A stretch of DNA of 64,000 nt. Origin: Demequina pelophila (GTDB lineage: Bacteria; Actinomycetota; Actinomycetes; Actinomycetales; Demequinaceae). Positions 46,758 to 56,175 of the stretch are shown here, piece after piece (within the stretch, counting starts at the first letter, position 1; the number at the start of each line of letters is the position of its first letter). Under the pieces are notes generated by a model that saw only the letters and a program-made list of their open reading frames with translations, was not told the origin of the DNA and did not search any database. Location of the stretch: NCBI RefSeq assembly GCF_000971175.1, contig NZ_BBLY01000005.1, forward strand, positions 305,913-369,912, in the 5' to 3' direction. A program made the translations under genes and the position numbers.

Positions 46758-47117
46758 TCAGTCCCACTCGAATCCGCCGCGGCGCCACTCGTACACGAAG
46801 GGGATCGTGATGAGGGCGAGGAAGGTCATGATGGCGATGAGCCCGAACCAGCCCAGCGCGTCGTGCGCGACGGCCCACGGGTAGAGGAACACCACCTCGA
46901 TGTCGAAGATGATGAAGGTCATCGCGACCAGGTAGTACTTGATGGGGATGCGGCCGCCGCCGGCCGCTCCCGGGGTCGGCTCGAGGCCGGACTCGTAGCG
47001 GTCCACCTTGGCCGCGTTGGCGCGCTTGGGGCCCAGGATCGAGCTCACGAAGAGGCCGGCGACCGCGAGGGCGCCGGCGACCACCATCATGACGATGATC
47101 GGCACGTAGGGATTCAC
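46758..47117 (-). CDS. nuoA: NADH-quinone oxidoreductase subunit A
   Basis: The 119-aa membrane subunit has three helices, YESGLEPTPGAAGGGRIPIKYYLVAMTFIIFDIEVVFLYPWA-type loop and helix, and a Trp/Asp C-terminus. The GTG at 47117 follows GGAGG by 7 nt and gives the normal family length; an in-frame start 30 nt upstream is rejected. Confidence 0.96.
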   Translation of the reverse strand: MNPYVPIIVMMVVAGALAVAGLFVSSILGPKRANAAKVDRYESGLEPTPGAAGGGRIPIKYYLVAMTFIIFDIEVVFLYPWAVAHDALGWFGLIAIMTFLALITIPFVYEWRRGGFEWD

Positions 47118-47154
47118 CGGGGGTCCTCCGTCGTCGTCGAGTCGCACATGTCGT

Positions 47155-48450
47155 TCACGCCGCGGGCGCCGCCTTGGTGAGGGCCGCCATCAGCCTGTCC
47201 GCCCAGCCTCCCCCGTGGGGTTCGTAGACGTCTGCGAGCAGTCTAGAGGTGAATTCCATGACCAAAGGACTAGGCAGCCCATACTTGGTGCAGACGTGCA
47301 TGACCTCCGGGCGGGCGATGAGCGCGGCAAAGATCCGGCCCAGCGAGTAGTACCCACCCAGGTCATCCTTCATCATCCGGGCGTAACCTGCCAGGGCGTT
47401 CTCCTGGTCCCTGGCGCCCTGGGCGTCGCGCCACGCGACCGCGGCCTCGGTGGCGCGGCGGGCGGCCTGCATCGCGTACGCGATGCCTTCGCCGTTGAAG
47501 GGGTTCACCATGCCGCCCGAGTCGCCGACGAGCATCATGCCGGGCACGTAGTGCGGCTGGCGGTTGAAGGCCATGGGGATCGCGGCGCCCTTGACGGTGC
47601 CCACCTGCTCGCCGAGCTCCCAGTCCTGGGCGGCGTGGTCGAGCCAGTCGCGCAGCAGCGCACGGTGGTCGAGCTTGGGCGGGGCGCCCTTGGCGCTGAG
47701 CGTGCCCAGACCCACGTTCGCGGTGCCGTCGCCGAGGGGGAAGATCCATCCGTATCCGGGCAGCAGCTTCGAGCGCCCGCGCTCGCCGTCCCAGATCTCG
47801 AGGTGGCCCTCCATCCACTCCTCGTCGTGGCGGGGGGTGGTGTAGTAGGTGCGGACGGCGACGCCCATGGGCCGGTTCTCGAGGCGCTCGATGCCCAGGC
47901 CAAGCGCGATCCGGGCGCTCACGCCGTCGGCGGCGATCACCAGGGGCGCGCGGAACTCGACGGGCTCGCCCACCTTCCTGCCCCGTGCATCGGTCTCCCG
48001 CGCGACCACACCCACGACGCGGCCGCCGCCGTCGTGGCCGGCCTGGCGCTCGTCGCGCAGCGCCGCGTCGACGTGCCAACCCTCGCGCACGTCCGCTCCT
48101 GCGGCCCGGGCGTGGTTCGCCAGCCGCTGGTCGAACTGCGCGCGAGGCAGGGACAGCCCGTACTTCGGGAAGGCCTCGAGGTCGTGCCAGGGGAACTCGA
48201 GCCGGTGCCCGCCGCCCACCATGCGCAGGCCGTGGTTGCGGATCCAGCCCTCCTCGCGGGGCGTCGGCAGGCCGATGAGGTCGATCTCGCGCACCGCGCG
48301 CGGGGTCAGCCCGTCGCCGCACACCTTCTCGCGCGGATAGCGCGACTTCTCCAGCGCGATCACGTCGAATCCCTCGACGGCGAGATAGCGGGCGGCCGCG
48401 GCCCCGCCGGGACCGGCCCCGATGACGATGACGTCTGCCTCAGTGCGCAC
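47155..48450 (-). CDS. geranylgeranyl reductase-family FAD protein (menaquinone side-chain reductase candidate)
   Basis: The 431-aa flavoprotein has the FAD motif GAGPGGAAAARYLA, EKSRYPREKVCGDGLTPRAV, VIAADGVSARIA and GDSGGMVNPFNGEGIAYAMQ. Homologues reduce prenyl double bonds; MenJ saturates the menaquinone chain in mycobacteria. Its location 37 nt before nuoA, in an operon ending with the prenyl synthase, supports a MenJ-like role. The GTG is placed by TACTCT 6 nt upstream. Confidence 0.88.
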   Translation of the reverse strand: MRTEADVIVIGAGPGGAAAARYLAVEGFDVIALEKSRYPREKVCGDGLTPRAVREIDLIGLPTPREEGWIRNHGLRMVGGGHRLEFPWHDLEAFPKYGLSLPRAQFDQRLANHARAAGADVREGWHVDAALRDERQAGHDGGGRVVGVVARETDARGRKVGEPVEFRAPLVIAADGVSARIALGLGIERLENRPMGVAVRTYYTTPRHDEEWMEGHLEIWDGERGRSKLLPGYGWIFPLGDGTANVGLGTLSAKGAPPKLDHRALLRDWLDHAAQDWELGEQVGTVKGAAIPMAFNRQPHYVPGMMLVGDSGGMVNPFNGEGIAYAMQAARRATEAAVAWRDAQGARDQENALAGYARMMKDDLGGYYSLGRIFAALIARPEVMHVCTKYGLPSPLVMEFTSRLLADVYEPHGGGWADRLMAALTKAAPAA

Positions 48451-48456
48451 CGAACC

Positions 48457-48462
48457 AGAGTA
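48457..48462 (-). promoter_or_regulatory. -10 box of the reductase-nuo operon (leaderless)
   Basis: TACTCT on the minus strand, 6 nt before the GTG at 48450. Likely main promoter for the ~18-kb operon. Confidence 0.5.
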
Positions 48463-48528
48463 GTCAGGCCTCCGGGGAGGCCGTGACCACGGGCCGGCGG
48501 CCCTGGCCCTCGGGTCGCTGGCTCACCA

Positions 48529-48538
48529 GGGACGATGC
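48529..48538 (+). repeat. GGGACGATGC motif in divergent intergenic region
   Basis: A single exact copy between the nuo-operon promoter and the oxidase promoter. Confidence 0.8.
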
Positions 48539-48575
48539 GGGGGTCGGTTCCCTCACGCGCGCGCCTCCGCGTTGG

Positions 48576-48581
48576 TACGGT
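48576..48581 (+). promoter_or_regulatory. -10 box for the FAD oxidase gene (leaderless)
   Basis: TACGGT, 6 nt before the GTG at 48588. Confidence 0.5.
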
Positions 48582-48587
48582 GACAGG

Positions 48588-49871
48588 GTGAGCGACGATG
48601 TGGGCGTCACTTGGGCGGGGACGCACTCCTTCCGCGCGTCGCGCCTGGTCGAGCCCACCACCGTCGAGGAGGTCCAGGAGGCCGTCAGGACGGCGCCCGG
48701 GCGGGTCAAGGCGATCGGGACGCGCCACAGTTTCAACGACCTCGCGGACACCGACGGCACGCTGATCTCCGTGCTCGGCCTGCAGGGCCGGCCCTTCATC
48801 GACCTCACCGACCCCACGCATCCGACGGTCACCGCTCCGGCCGGGATCCGCTACGGCGAGCTGGGCGCGTGGCTGCAGCAGCGGGGGTGGGCGCTGCACA
48901 ACACCGGCGCACTGCCCCACATCTCCGTCGCCGGGGCGACGTCGACGGGCACTCACGGCTCCGGGGTGCGCAACGGGTGCCAGTCGACCGCGCTGTGCCG
49001 CGTCGAGTTCGTCGATGCGCGTGGGAAGTTGCGCACCGTCCGATCCACCGACCACGAGCTCGCCGCCGTCGCGGTGGGGCTCGGCGCCTTCGGGATCCTC
49101 GTCGAGGCGTCGCTGTCGATCCAGCCCACCTACGACGTGCGCCAGGACGTGTACACGGGCATGCCTTGGGAGGTCCTCCTCGCCGAGGCCCCCGAGATCC
49201 TCGCGGACGCCTACTCGGTGTCCATCTTCACCACCTGGACCGAGCCCACCGTCCAGCAGGTGTGGCGCAAGTCCGGGATGTGGCTCGACGACGCCGTCCC
49301 GGACGAGTGGCGCGGCGCCGTCCGGTCGCCGGGCTCGGACGCCAGGCTGACCACCAAGGACCCGGACGCGCTCACGCCGCAGGGCGACCCCGGCCCGTGG
49401 AACGAGCGGCTCCCCCACTTCCGCTACTCGGGCCCGCACGCGGCGGGCGAGGAGATCCAGTCCGAGTACTTCGTTCCGATGCACGCGGCGAGCGAGGCGA
49501 TCGAGGCCGTCCGGGCCATCGGCGAGACGGTCCGCCCGCACCTCATCGTGTCGGAGCTGCGCGCGGTCGCCGCGGACGAGCTGTGGCTGTCGGCGGCCTA
49601 CGGGCGCGACACGCTCGCCATCAACTTCACCTGGACCCGGCATCCCGGCCAGGTGTCCGCGGTGCTGCCGGAGATCGAGAGGGCACTGGCGCCGTTCGGC
49701 GCGCGCCCGCATTGGGGCAAGTGGCACGCCTTCGACGCGCACGCCATCCGGCATGTCCACCCCCGGCTGGACGATGCGCGGGCGGTCTTCGAGTCGCTCG
49801 ATCCCGAGGGGCGCTTCTCCAACACCCACCTCGAGCAGCTGGGCATCCGAGAGGCGCGGGGCCTCGCGTAG
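48588..49871 (+). CDS. FAD-linked alditol/lactone oxidase family protein
   Basis: The 427-aa flavoprotein resembles xylitol/alditol oxidase and aldonolactone oxidases. The PCMH FAD domain includes AIGTRHSFNDLAD, where the histidine matches the covalent-FAD histidine of alditol oxidase, and SVAGATSTGTHGSG. The ALO-type C-terminus ends HWGKWHA...HPRLDDARAVFESLDPEGRFSNTHL. Likely oxidises a polyol or sugar lactone with O2 giving peroxide; substrate not deducible. It interrupts the nuo/men neighbourhood. Confidence 0.88.
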   Translation: MSDDVGVTWAGTHSFRASRLVEPTTVEEVQEAVRTAPGRVKAIGTRHSFNDLADTDGTLISVLGLQGRPFIDLTDPTHPTVTAPAGIRYGELGAWLQQRGWALHNTGALPHISVAGATSTGTHGSGVRNGCQSTALCRVEFVDARGKLRTVRSTDHELAAVAVGLGAFGILVEASLSIQPTYDVRQDVYTGMPWEVLLAEAPEILADAYSVSIFTTWTEPTVQQVWRKSGMWLDDAVPDEWRGAVRSPGSDARLTTKDPDALTPQGDPGPWNERLPHFRYSGPHAAGEEIQSEYFVPMHAASEAIEAVRAIGETVRPHLIVSELRAVAADELWLSAAYGRDTLAINFTWTRHPGQVSAVLPEIERALAPFGARPHWGKWHAFDAHAIRHVHPRLDDARAVFESLDPEGRFSNTHLEQLGIREARGLA

Positions 49872-49882
49872 GGCGCGGCGCC

Positions 49883-51409
49883 TCATCGCCGCGACCCGCG
49901 CGACCCGGAAGTGGACGGAGCTCTCCCCAGGAAGGAGGGCGGCGGGTCGGGCAGGTCCTCCGGGAGATACCGCCTGCTGCCTCCCAGGATGGGTGTGCGG
50001 TCGGGGTCGACGCTGGCCGGAGGGATGAACCACGGCTGGCCGTGATGAAGACGGACCTCCCAGCCGGTGTCGTGGAGCCTGAGATGGCACGCGCGGCACA
50101 GGGGCAGCCCGTTCGCGGTGTCCGTTCGGCCGCCGCGTGCCCAGGAGTCGAGGTGATGCCCCTCGGCCCAACCGGGCGGCGCGGTGCACCAGGCGCAGCC
50201 GCCGTACCGCTCGGTGAGCGCGGTCCGCTGGGCAGGTGAGAACAACCGGCGCGCCCGGCCCACATCCAGCGGCAGGGACGCGCCCCCGAGCACCACGGGC
50301 ACGATGCGCGCATCCACCGCCATCGCGCGCACGCGAGCGGCGCTCCACGGGGTGCCCGACTGGTCGCACGAGGCGATGCCCGCCGCGTCGAGCTCGCCGC
50401 GCAGTTGCTCGAGCGTCATGCGCACCACCACGGTGGTCTTGACCCCCGCGGACGGCGAGGTGCAGTCGGTGGCATGCGCGGCCAGCATGCCGAGCAGATC
50501 CGCGTTGATCATGCCCGTCGTGCGCTCCTCATGGACGCCGGTGTCGCGGGCCTGCTGGAACAGGTGCTTGCGCTGCGCATCGAACCAGGCCACCACGGGA
50601 GCGGCGGTCGCGGGATCGAGGCGGCCGTTGATGGTGATCATCCCGTCACGGTCCTCGCCGATGCTGAGATGGCGGCCGGCGCGCTGCACCCGCTCGCGTT
50701 TGCGCCAGCCCTCGGGATCCGCGGTGGCGCGCTCCCACCAGCACGCCTTGCGCAGCATCGCCAGGGACACGGCCTGTGCCTTGGCGACGAGGCGGCGCTC
50801 CACCTCCCACGCGGCGGCCGCATCCAGGGTGAGCCGCACGTGGGCGAGGGTCTCGCGCACGAGCGACGCCGCGTCGACGGAGATCCGTGCCCCCGCGACG
50901 GCCCATGCCAGCGACCCCTCGGGCGGCACCCACCGCCGCCGCTCCGACCCGCCCTTGTCCCTGTCCTTCTCCTTGTCCTTGTCCGCGCGGTCGTCACCGG
51001 GGTCGCCGGGGGCGCCGTCATCGTTCGCGTCACCCTCGTCATCCGGCGAGTCGTTCGCGTCGGGTCCGGGCCCGCCGTCCTCGTCCCGGTCCTCGTCGTC
51101 GGGGCCGGGCTCCGCCGCCCTGCCCGCCTCGATCAGCTTGAGGGCGTCTCCCGCGGTGCCGCCGATGAGGGACGCGATCCACCAGTGAGGAGTGCGGAAC
51201 CCGGCCTTGCGCGCGAGTCCGTCCGGACCGTCGTCGGCCGCGGCACGGGCCGCCAGCGGCGCGGCGACGAGCCGCACCGCCTTGAGCAGCTCGCAGGCGG
51301 CCACGACCGACTCGGCGAGCTCCGCGCCCTCGAGCTCCAGCGAGTCGCGCCCGTCGAACAGGCCGAGACCTGCCAACAGATCGGCCGCGCGGGCGGTGCT
51401 GAGCTCCAT
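49883..51409 (-). CDS. DUF222 - HNH endonuclease domain protein
   Basis: The 508-aa protein has a DUF222 helical domain, interrupted at about 100-155 by an extremely acidic then Asp/Lys-rich stretch. A C-terminal HNH domain contains CAWCTAPPGWAEGHHLDSWARGG and LPLCRACHLRLHD. This family (13E12-repeat type) is multi-copy in actinobacteria; its function is unknown. Zinc CxxC pairs and the GHH catalytic site look intact. The gene starts at ATG 51409. Confidence 0.88.
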   Translation of the reverse strand: MELSTARAADLLAGLGLFDGRDSLELEGAELAESVVAACELLKAVRLVAAPLAARAAADDGPDGLARKAGFRTPHWWIASLIGGTAGDALKLIEAGRAAEPGPDDEDRDEDGGPGPDANDSPDDEGDANDDGAPGDPGDDRADKDKEKDRDKGGSERRRWVPPEGSLAWAVAGARISVDAASLVRETLAHVRLTLDAAAAWEVERRLVAKAQAVSLAMLRKACWWERATADPEGWRKRERVQRAGRHLSIGEDRDGMITINGRLDPATAAPVVAWFDAQRKHLFQQARDTGVHEERTTGMINADLLGMLAAHATDCTSPSAGVKTTVVVRMTLEQLRGELDAAGIASCDQSGTPWSAARVRAMAVDARIVPVVLGGASLPLDVGRARRLFSPAQRTALTERYGGCAWCTAPPGWAEGHHLDSWARGGRTDTANGLPLCRACHLRLHDTGWEVRLHHGQPWFIPPASVDPDRTPILGGSRRYLPEDLPDPPPSFLGRAPSTSGSRGSRR

Positions 51410-51508
51410 GACTCCAGTCAACCGCGACCCTCTGACATTCCCGACAAACCGGACACGTAGGCCGGCGGGGACTGTGGAAACGCAAGCTCGACAGCGGCGC
51501 GAACAACC

Positions 51509-51596
51509 GCATCGTCCCCCGTCGCTCGCGCATGTTTCCCGCACAGACGGCGCGCGGCGCCGAGACTCGATTCTTGTGAGCGACCAGGGACGATGC
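51509..51596. repeat. inverted pair of the 10-mer motif
   Basis: GCATCGTCCC (51509-51518) and GGGACGATGC (51587-51596) face each other across 68 nt in the divergent gap between the HNH and menF genes. Confidence 0.8.
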
Positions 51597-51628
51597 ACGG
51601 CGTGCGCGGCCGCCCGCCGTCGCCTGGC

Positions 51629-51634
51629 TAGGCT
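51629..51634 (+). promoter_or_regulatory. -10 box for the menF fusion gene (leaderless)
   Basis: TAGGCT, 6 nt before the GTG at 51641. Confidence 0.5.
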
Positions 51635-51640
51635 CGGGAC

Positions 51641-53527
51641 GTGACCGTCCACACCACCCACCCCGGCCCGCTGCTCGCCCGCACCGTCGAGATCGACGAC
51701 CCGGGCGACCTCCTCGCGGCCCTCCCGGAGCCCGGGATCGCGTGGGTTCGCCGGGGCGAGGGCATGGTCGCGTGGGGCGAGGTAGCGCGGGTCGACACGG
51801 TCGGCCCGGACCGCATCGACGAGGCTCAGCACTGGTGGCTGCGGCTCACGCGCCACGCGGTGGTCCGCGACGACGTGCGCCTGCGCGGCACCGGGCTCGT
51901 CGCGTTCGGCTCGTTCGCCTTCTCCGACTCGTCCGCCTCCGGCGGCTCCCTCGTGGTCCCGCGCTACGTGCTGGGCCGCCGGGACGGGATCTCCTGGTTC
52001 ACGGCGATCGGTCGCGGCGACGACGAGGCCGTCACGGTGGACGATGCGCTGGCCCAGAGGTCGGCCCCCGAGGCTCCCGGTCGAGTCGCCATCGGCGGCG
52101 GCGACCGGTCCGCGTGGACCGAAGCGGTCGCCGGCGCCGTCGAGCGCATCCGCGCCGGAGCGCTCGAGAAGGTGGTCATCGCCCGCTCCGTCTCGGCCGA
52201 GGCCGAGCGGCCGGTCGACCCGCGCTGGGTCACCGCGCGGCTCGCCGACGACTACCCCACGTGCTGGACCTTCCACGTCGACGGGCTCGTGGGCGCGACG
52301 CCCGAGCTCCTCGCCCGCGTCGACCACGGCCTGGTCACCTCCCGCGTGCTCGCCGGGACCATCCGGATGACGGGCGACGACATGCGCGACCTGGCCCACG
52401 CGGGCGCCCTCGCGCGATCGTCGAAGGACCGCGAGGAGCACGAGTACGCGGTGCGCTCAGTCACCCAGGCCATGGCCTCGCACTGCGGCTCGGTCAACGT
52501 GCCCGACGAGCCGTTCGTCCTCCACCTGCCCAACGTCATGCACCTCGCGACCGACGTCACCGGCGTGCTCTCCCACAACGTCGCCGCCCTGGAGCTGGTG
52601 CGGGAGCTGCACCCGAGCGCCGCAGTCTGCGGCACGCCCACCCTCGAGGCTGCCGCCGCCATCGACGAGCTCGAGGGGCTCGACCGCGGTCGCTACGCCG
52701 GCCCCGTCGGCTGGATCGACGAGGCCGGGGACGGCGAGTGGTGCATCGGCCTGCGGTCCGCCGCGATCGATCCCGAGGACGCCCGCCTCCTCACCCTCTA
52801 CGCCGGCTGCGGCATCGTGTCCGCGAGCGAACCCGCCGCCGAGTGGGCGGAGTCCGAGGCCAAACTGGAGCCGATGCGCCGCGCCCTGGGCGGCACGACC
52901 CCCACCCCGGCCGTGGGCTGGGACGAGGCGGAATGGGAGGAGCGCTACCGGTCCCGCGAGGCGGTGTGGAGCGCCAACCCCAACGCGCAGCTGGTCGACG
53001 AGGTGGCCGCGCTCGCGCCGGGGCGCGCGCTCGATGCGGGCTGCGGCGAGGGCACCGACGCCGTATGGCTGGCGACACAGGGCTGGCACGTGACCGCCGT
53101 CGACATCTCGCCGACCGCGATCGACCGGGGGCGCGAGCGCGCCCTGCGCGCGGGGGTCGACGAGCACGTCCGATGGATCGTGGGCGACGCGCTCGACCCA
53201 TCGCTCGCGGGGAGCGAGTACGACCTGGTGAGCGCACAGTTCGCCCACCCGATGGCCGGGATCGCCTCGCTCGTCGCCACCCTCGCCGCGAAGGTCGCAC
53301 CCGGCGGCACGCTGCTCGTGGTCGGGCACGATCCCCGGGACCCGCACACTCACGACCATCCGCGGCTCCAGCACACGGCCTTCCGCGCCGAGGAGGCCGC
53401 CGCGGCACTCGGGGTGGACGCATGGAAGATCGAGGTCGCGGAGATGCGCGAGCACGAGGCACGCACCCCGGACGGAGGAACGCGCCTCCGACGTGACGCG
53501 GTGCTGCGCGCCCACCGCCGAGACTGA
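51641..53527 (+). CDS. menF: isochorismate synthase fused to a class I SAM methyltransferase
   Basis: The 628-aa reading frame has two parts. Residues ~1-420 are an isochorismate synthase of the chorismate-binding family: K177 in LEKVVIARS (general base position), WTFHVDGLVGATPELLAR, RVLAGTIRM, SSKDREEHEYAV, HPSAAVCGTPT and the closing YAGCGIVSASEPAAEWAE. After a short linker (~424-432), residues ~433-628 are a Rossmann methyltransferase with WEERYRSREAVWSANPNAQLV, ALDAGCGEGTDAVWLA and VTAVDISPTAIDRG, closest in wording to TehB/thiopurine-type enzymes, not UbiE. The fusion is seamless in frame. The methyl acceptor is unknown. Confidence 0.9.
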   Translation: MTVHTTHPGPLLARTVEIDDPGDLLAALPEPGIAWVRRGEGMVAWGEVARVDTVGPDRIDEAQHWWLRLTRHAVVRDDVRLRGTGLVAFGSFAFSDSSASGGSLVVPRYVLGRRDGISWFTAIGRGDDEAVTVDDALAQRSAPEAPGRVAIGGGDRSAWTEAVAGAVERIRAGALEKVVIARSVSAEAERPVDPRWVTARLADDYPTCWTFHVDGLVGATPELLARVDHGLVTSRVLAGTIRMTGDDMRDLAHAGALARSSKDREEHEYAVRSVTQAMASHCGSVNVPDEPFVLHLPNVMHLATDVTGVLSHNVAALELVRELHPSAAVCGTPTLEAAAAIDELEGLDRGRYAGPVGWIDEAGDGEWCIGLRSAAIDPEDARLLTLYAGCGIVSASEPAAEWAESEAKLEPMRRALGGTTPTPAVGWDEAEWEERYRSREAVWSANPNAQLVDEVAALAPGRALDAGCGEGTDAVWLATQGWHVTAVDISPTAIDRGRERALRAGVDEHVRWIVGDALDPSLAGSEYDLVSAQFAHPMAGIASLVATLAAKVAPGGTLLVVGHDPRDPHTHDHPRLQHTAFRAEEAAAALGVDAWKIEVAEMREHEARTPDGGTRLRRDAVLRAHRRD

Positions 53528-53551
53528 ACTCGAGCGCACCCTCGAGCGACG

Positions 53552-55243
53552 TCAGCCGACCACGGCCTCCACGACCTCGACCCCCTCGACCGGCGCGGCC
53601 AGCGCCGCCGCCAGCTCCTCCCGCGACCGCACGGCCACGTGCGCGGCGCGATAGCCCGCGCACAGCGCGCCCAGGTCCGCGCCATGCGGGGTGGTGAACA
53701 CCCGCTCCACGTGCGCGGCCGGCGCCGCGGCGTGCTCGAGGCCGGAGAAGATCCGCCCGCCGCCGTCGTTGACCACGACCACACGCAGCCGCGGTCGCCG
53801 CTCGCGCGGCCCGACCAGCAGTCCGCCCGCGTCGTGCAGGAACGTCACGTCGCCCATGAGCGCGAGCACCGGGGTTTCGCAGGCGAGCGCCACGCCCACG
53901 GCCGTCGCCACGGTGCCGTCGATGCCGGCGAGGCCCCGATTGGCCAGCAGCACGGGCCGGCGCCCGTTGCGCGCCGCCGGCATGATCCGGTCGAGCGCCC
54001 GGATGGGCCCCGACGACCCGACCACCGCGAGCGGCGGGTCGCCCTCGCCGCGGTACGCGCCCCGCTCGAGCGCCTCGAGGAACGATGCGGCGATCACCTT
54101 CCCATTCCAGCCCTCCGGCACCTGCGGTCGCCCCCCGCCGGCGCGCCAGGCGGCGAGCCACTCCGGGTCCACCGCGCCGGGTGAAGCACTCCAGCACCAC
54201 GACTCGGGCACCGACCGCACCACCGCCAGCGCATGCGCGGGGGCCTCGCGCCACCGCGCGCCGAACGCGGCGACGTACAGCGCGGGAGCGCGGGCGATGA
54301 GCGCCTGGACGGCCCGCGTGAGGGTCGGCCGGCCGATCACCACCACCTGATGGACCCGCGCCGCGAGGTCCCGTCCCGCCTCGGACTCGAGCAGGCGCAC
54401 GTAGTCGGGGATGCAGGCCTCGCCCGCGCGCGCGCCGGACGTGGGCTCGGCGAGCAGCGGCCAGCCGTGGGCCTCGGCGACCTGGCGGGCCGCGTCGCCC
54501 GCGCCGTCGCCCGCGATCACCACGCCCCGAGCGACGGCGGGCAGCGGAGCCGCCGCCCTCGCATCGCCCCCGGCCACGTCCACCGCGGGCACCCCGCCGG
54601 TCCGCGCGCGCTCCACCGACGGCGGCGCCCCCCAAAGCCCGCCGTCCGCGCCCAGGGGCTCCCGGAACGCCAGGTTGAGGTGAACGGGGCCGGGGGCGGC
54701 CGCCATGTCGTCCCGCGCATCGTCCCCCAGGGCGGCGCGCACCGCGCGGTCGGCCAGCTCGGTCGCCCGGCCGGGACCCGCGCCCTCCTCGGGCGCGGCG
54801 ACGTCCTGCTCCCAGCGCACGAAGGTGCCGAAGATCCCCGCCTGGTCCGTGGTCTGATTCGCGCCCACTCCCCGCAGCTCGGCGGGCCGGTCCGCGGTGA
54901 GCAGCAGCAGCGGCACCCCGGAGTGGTGCGCCTCCATCGCCGCTGGCAGGAGGTTCCCCACGGCCGTGCCTGACGTGGTGACGATCGCGACCGGCCGCGG
55001 CTCCCCCGCCGCGGCGGCGCCGCGCGCGAGGCCCAACGCGAGGAAGCCGGCGGAGCGCTCGTCGATCCGCACATGGAGGCCGATGCGCGGGGCACCCAGG
55101 GGCGGCTCCCCCGCCCCCGCCTCGGCGAGGGCATGGGCGAGCGGGCCCGATCGGGAGCCGGGGCACAGCACCACCTCGCGCACCCCGCGCTCGGCGAGCG
55201 CGGCGATGAGCTCGCGCGCGAACACCGCGGACGGGTGGCTCAC
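53552..55243 (-). CDS. menD: SEPHCHC synthase (2-succinyl-5-enolpyruvyl-6-hydroxy-3-cyclohexene-1-carboxylate synthase)
   Basis: The 563-aa ThDP enzyme joins isochorismate with 2-oxoglutarate. The N-terminus has VVLCPGSRSGPLAHAL, IDERSAGFLALGLARG, TTSGTAVGNLLPAAMEAHHSGVPLLLLTADRP and NQTTDQAG. The C-terminal ThDP motif reads LMGDVTFLHDAGGLL...VVNDGGGRIFSGLE. The GTG overlaps the menC stop. An exact GCATCGTCCC lies in frame at 54717-54726. Confidence 0.95.
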   Translation of the reverse strand: MSHPSAVFARELIAALAERGVREVVLCPGSRSGPLAHALAEAGAGEPPLGAPRIGLHVRIDERSAGFLALGLARGAAAAGEPRPVAIVTTSGTAVGNLLPAAMEAHHSGVPLLLLTADRPAELRGVGANQTTDQAGIFGTFVRWEQDVAAPEEGAGPGRATELADRAVRAALGDDARDDMAAAPGPVHLNLAFREPLGADGGLWGAPPSVERARTGGVPAVDVAGGDARAAAPLPAVARGVVIAGDGAGDAARQVAEAHGWPLLAEPTSGARAGEACIPDYVRLLESEAGRDLAARVHQVVVIGRPTLTRAVQALIARAPALYVAAFGARWREAPAHALAVVRSVPESWCWSASPGAVDPEWLAAWRAGGGRPQVPEGWNGKVIAASFLEALERGAYRGEGDPPLAVVGSSGPIRALDRIMPAARNGRRPVLLANRGLAGIDGTVATAVGVALACETPVLALMGDVTFLHDAGGLLVGPRERRPRLRVVVVNDGGGRIFSGLEHAAAPAAHVERVFTTPHGADLGALCAGYRAAHVAVRSREELAAALAAPVEGVEVVEAVVG

Positions 55244-56127
55244 ACGATCACGTCCAGGCCGAGGTCGCCCATCATGCCGCCGTGCGGCACCAACGGGGTC
55301 CGGACCGTGTCGGTGGCGAGCAGCACGGAGGTGCCGAGCCCACAGGCAAACGGCAGCTCGGGCAGCGCGCGCGCGAGCGCCACGCCCGCCGCGAGCCCCA
55401 CCGAGCTCTCCATCGCGCTCGAGACCACCACGGGCAGCCCGTGACGCTCGGCGGTGTCGAGGCACACCTGCACGCCGCCCATGGGCGCCACCTTGAGCAC
55501 CAGGATGTCGGCGGCGCCGGCACGGACCACCTCGTCCGCGTCGCCCGGGATCCGCACGGACTCGTCAGCGGCCACCAGGACGTCGGTGCGGCGGCGCACC
55601 TCGGCCAGCTCGGCGACGGTCCGGCACGGCTGCTCGACGTACTCGAGGCCCTGCCCGCCGCCGGCGCGGGCCGCGGCGTCGAGCTCCTTGAGCGAGCGCA
55701 CGGCCGTGTCCACGTCCCACGCCCCGTTGGCGTCCACCCGCACCCGGCCCTCCGGCCCCAGGGCGACGGCGACCGCCTCGACGCGCCGCACATCGTCCCT
55801 CAGGGAGACCGTGCCCGCGACTTTGACCTTGGCCGTGCCGCACCCGCCGCGGCGCGCGAGCTGCGCGGCGCGGCCCGAGGGCAGCTCCGGGATGATCGCA
55901 TTGACCGGAACCTGGTCGCGCACGAATGCGGGCCACTCGCCGCGCGCGGCCTCCATCGCGGCGGACCACCACCGCGAGGCGCGCTCGGGCGTGTAGTCCG
56001 GGAAGGGCGAGTACTCGCCCCACGCGTCGGTGCCGTCGGGGCGGCGGCCGCGGATGAGCACGCCCCGGCGCTCGTCCGTGCCGCGAAAGCGCGTCCACAG
56101 CTGGACACGGAACGGGCGGAACTCCAT
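55240..56127 (-). CDS. menC: o-succinylbenzoate synthase
   Basis: The 295-aa enolase-superfamily dehydratase has the KxK base in AKVKVAG and metal ligands in RVDANGAWD, YVEQP and AADES, then LVLKVAPMGGV with the second lysine. It makes o-succinylbenzoate from SHCHC. Its ATG has TAGGCT 6 nt upstream, so menC-menD form a leaderless leftward operon. Confidence 0.94.
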   Translation of the reverse strand: MEFRPFRVQLWTRFRGTDERRGVLIRGRRPDGTDAWGEYSPFPDYTPERASRWWSAAMEAARGEWPAFVRDQVPVNAIIPELPSGRAAQLARRGGCGTAKVKVAGTVSLRDDVRRVEAVAVALGPEGRVRVDANGAWDVDTAVRSLKELDAAARAGGGQGLEYVEQPCRTVAELAEVRRRTDVLVAADESVRIPGDADEVVRAGAADILVLKVAPMGGVQVCLDTAERHGLPVVVSSAMESSVGLAAGVALARALPELPFACGLGTSVLLATDTVRTPLVPHGGMMGDLGLDVIV

Positions 56128-56133
56128 GGGCTC

Positions 56134-56139
56134 AGCCTA
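56134..56139 (-). promoter_or_regulatory. -10 box for menC-menD (leaderless)
   Basis: TAGGCT on the minus strand, 6 nt before the menC ATG. Confidence 0.5.
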
Positions 56140-56175
56140 CGAGCGTGCGGGACCGGGTTCTGGCCTGGGCGCCCA

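Noticed and set aside
49883..51409. DUF222-HNH protein as homing endonuclease or mobile element
   Set aside because: It is a stand-alone gene with no intron, intein or terminal repeats; the family is common and vertically kept in actinobacteria.
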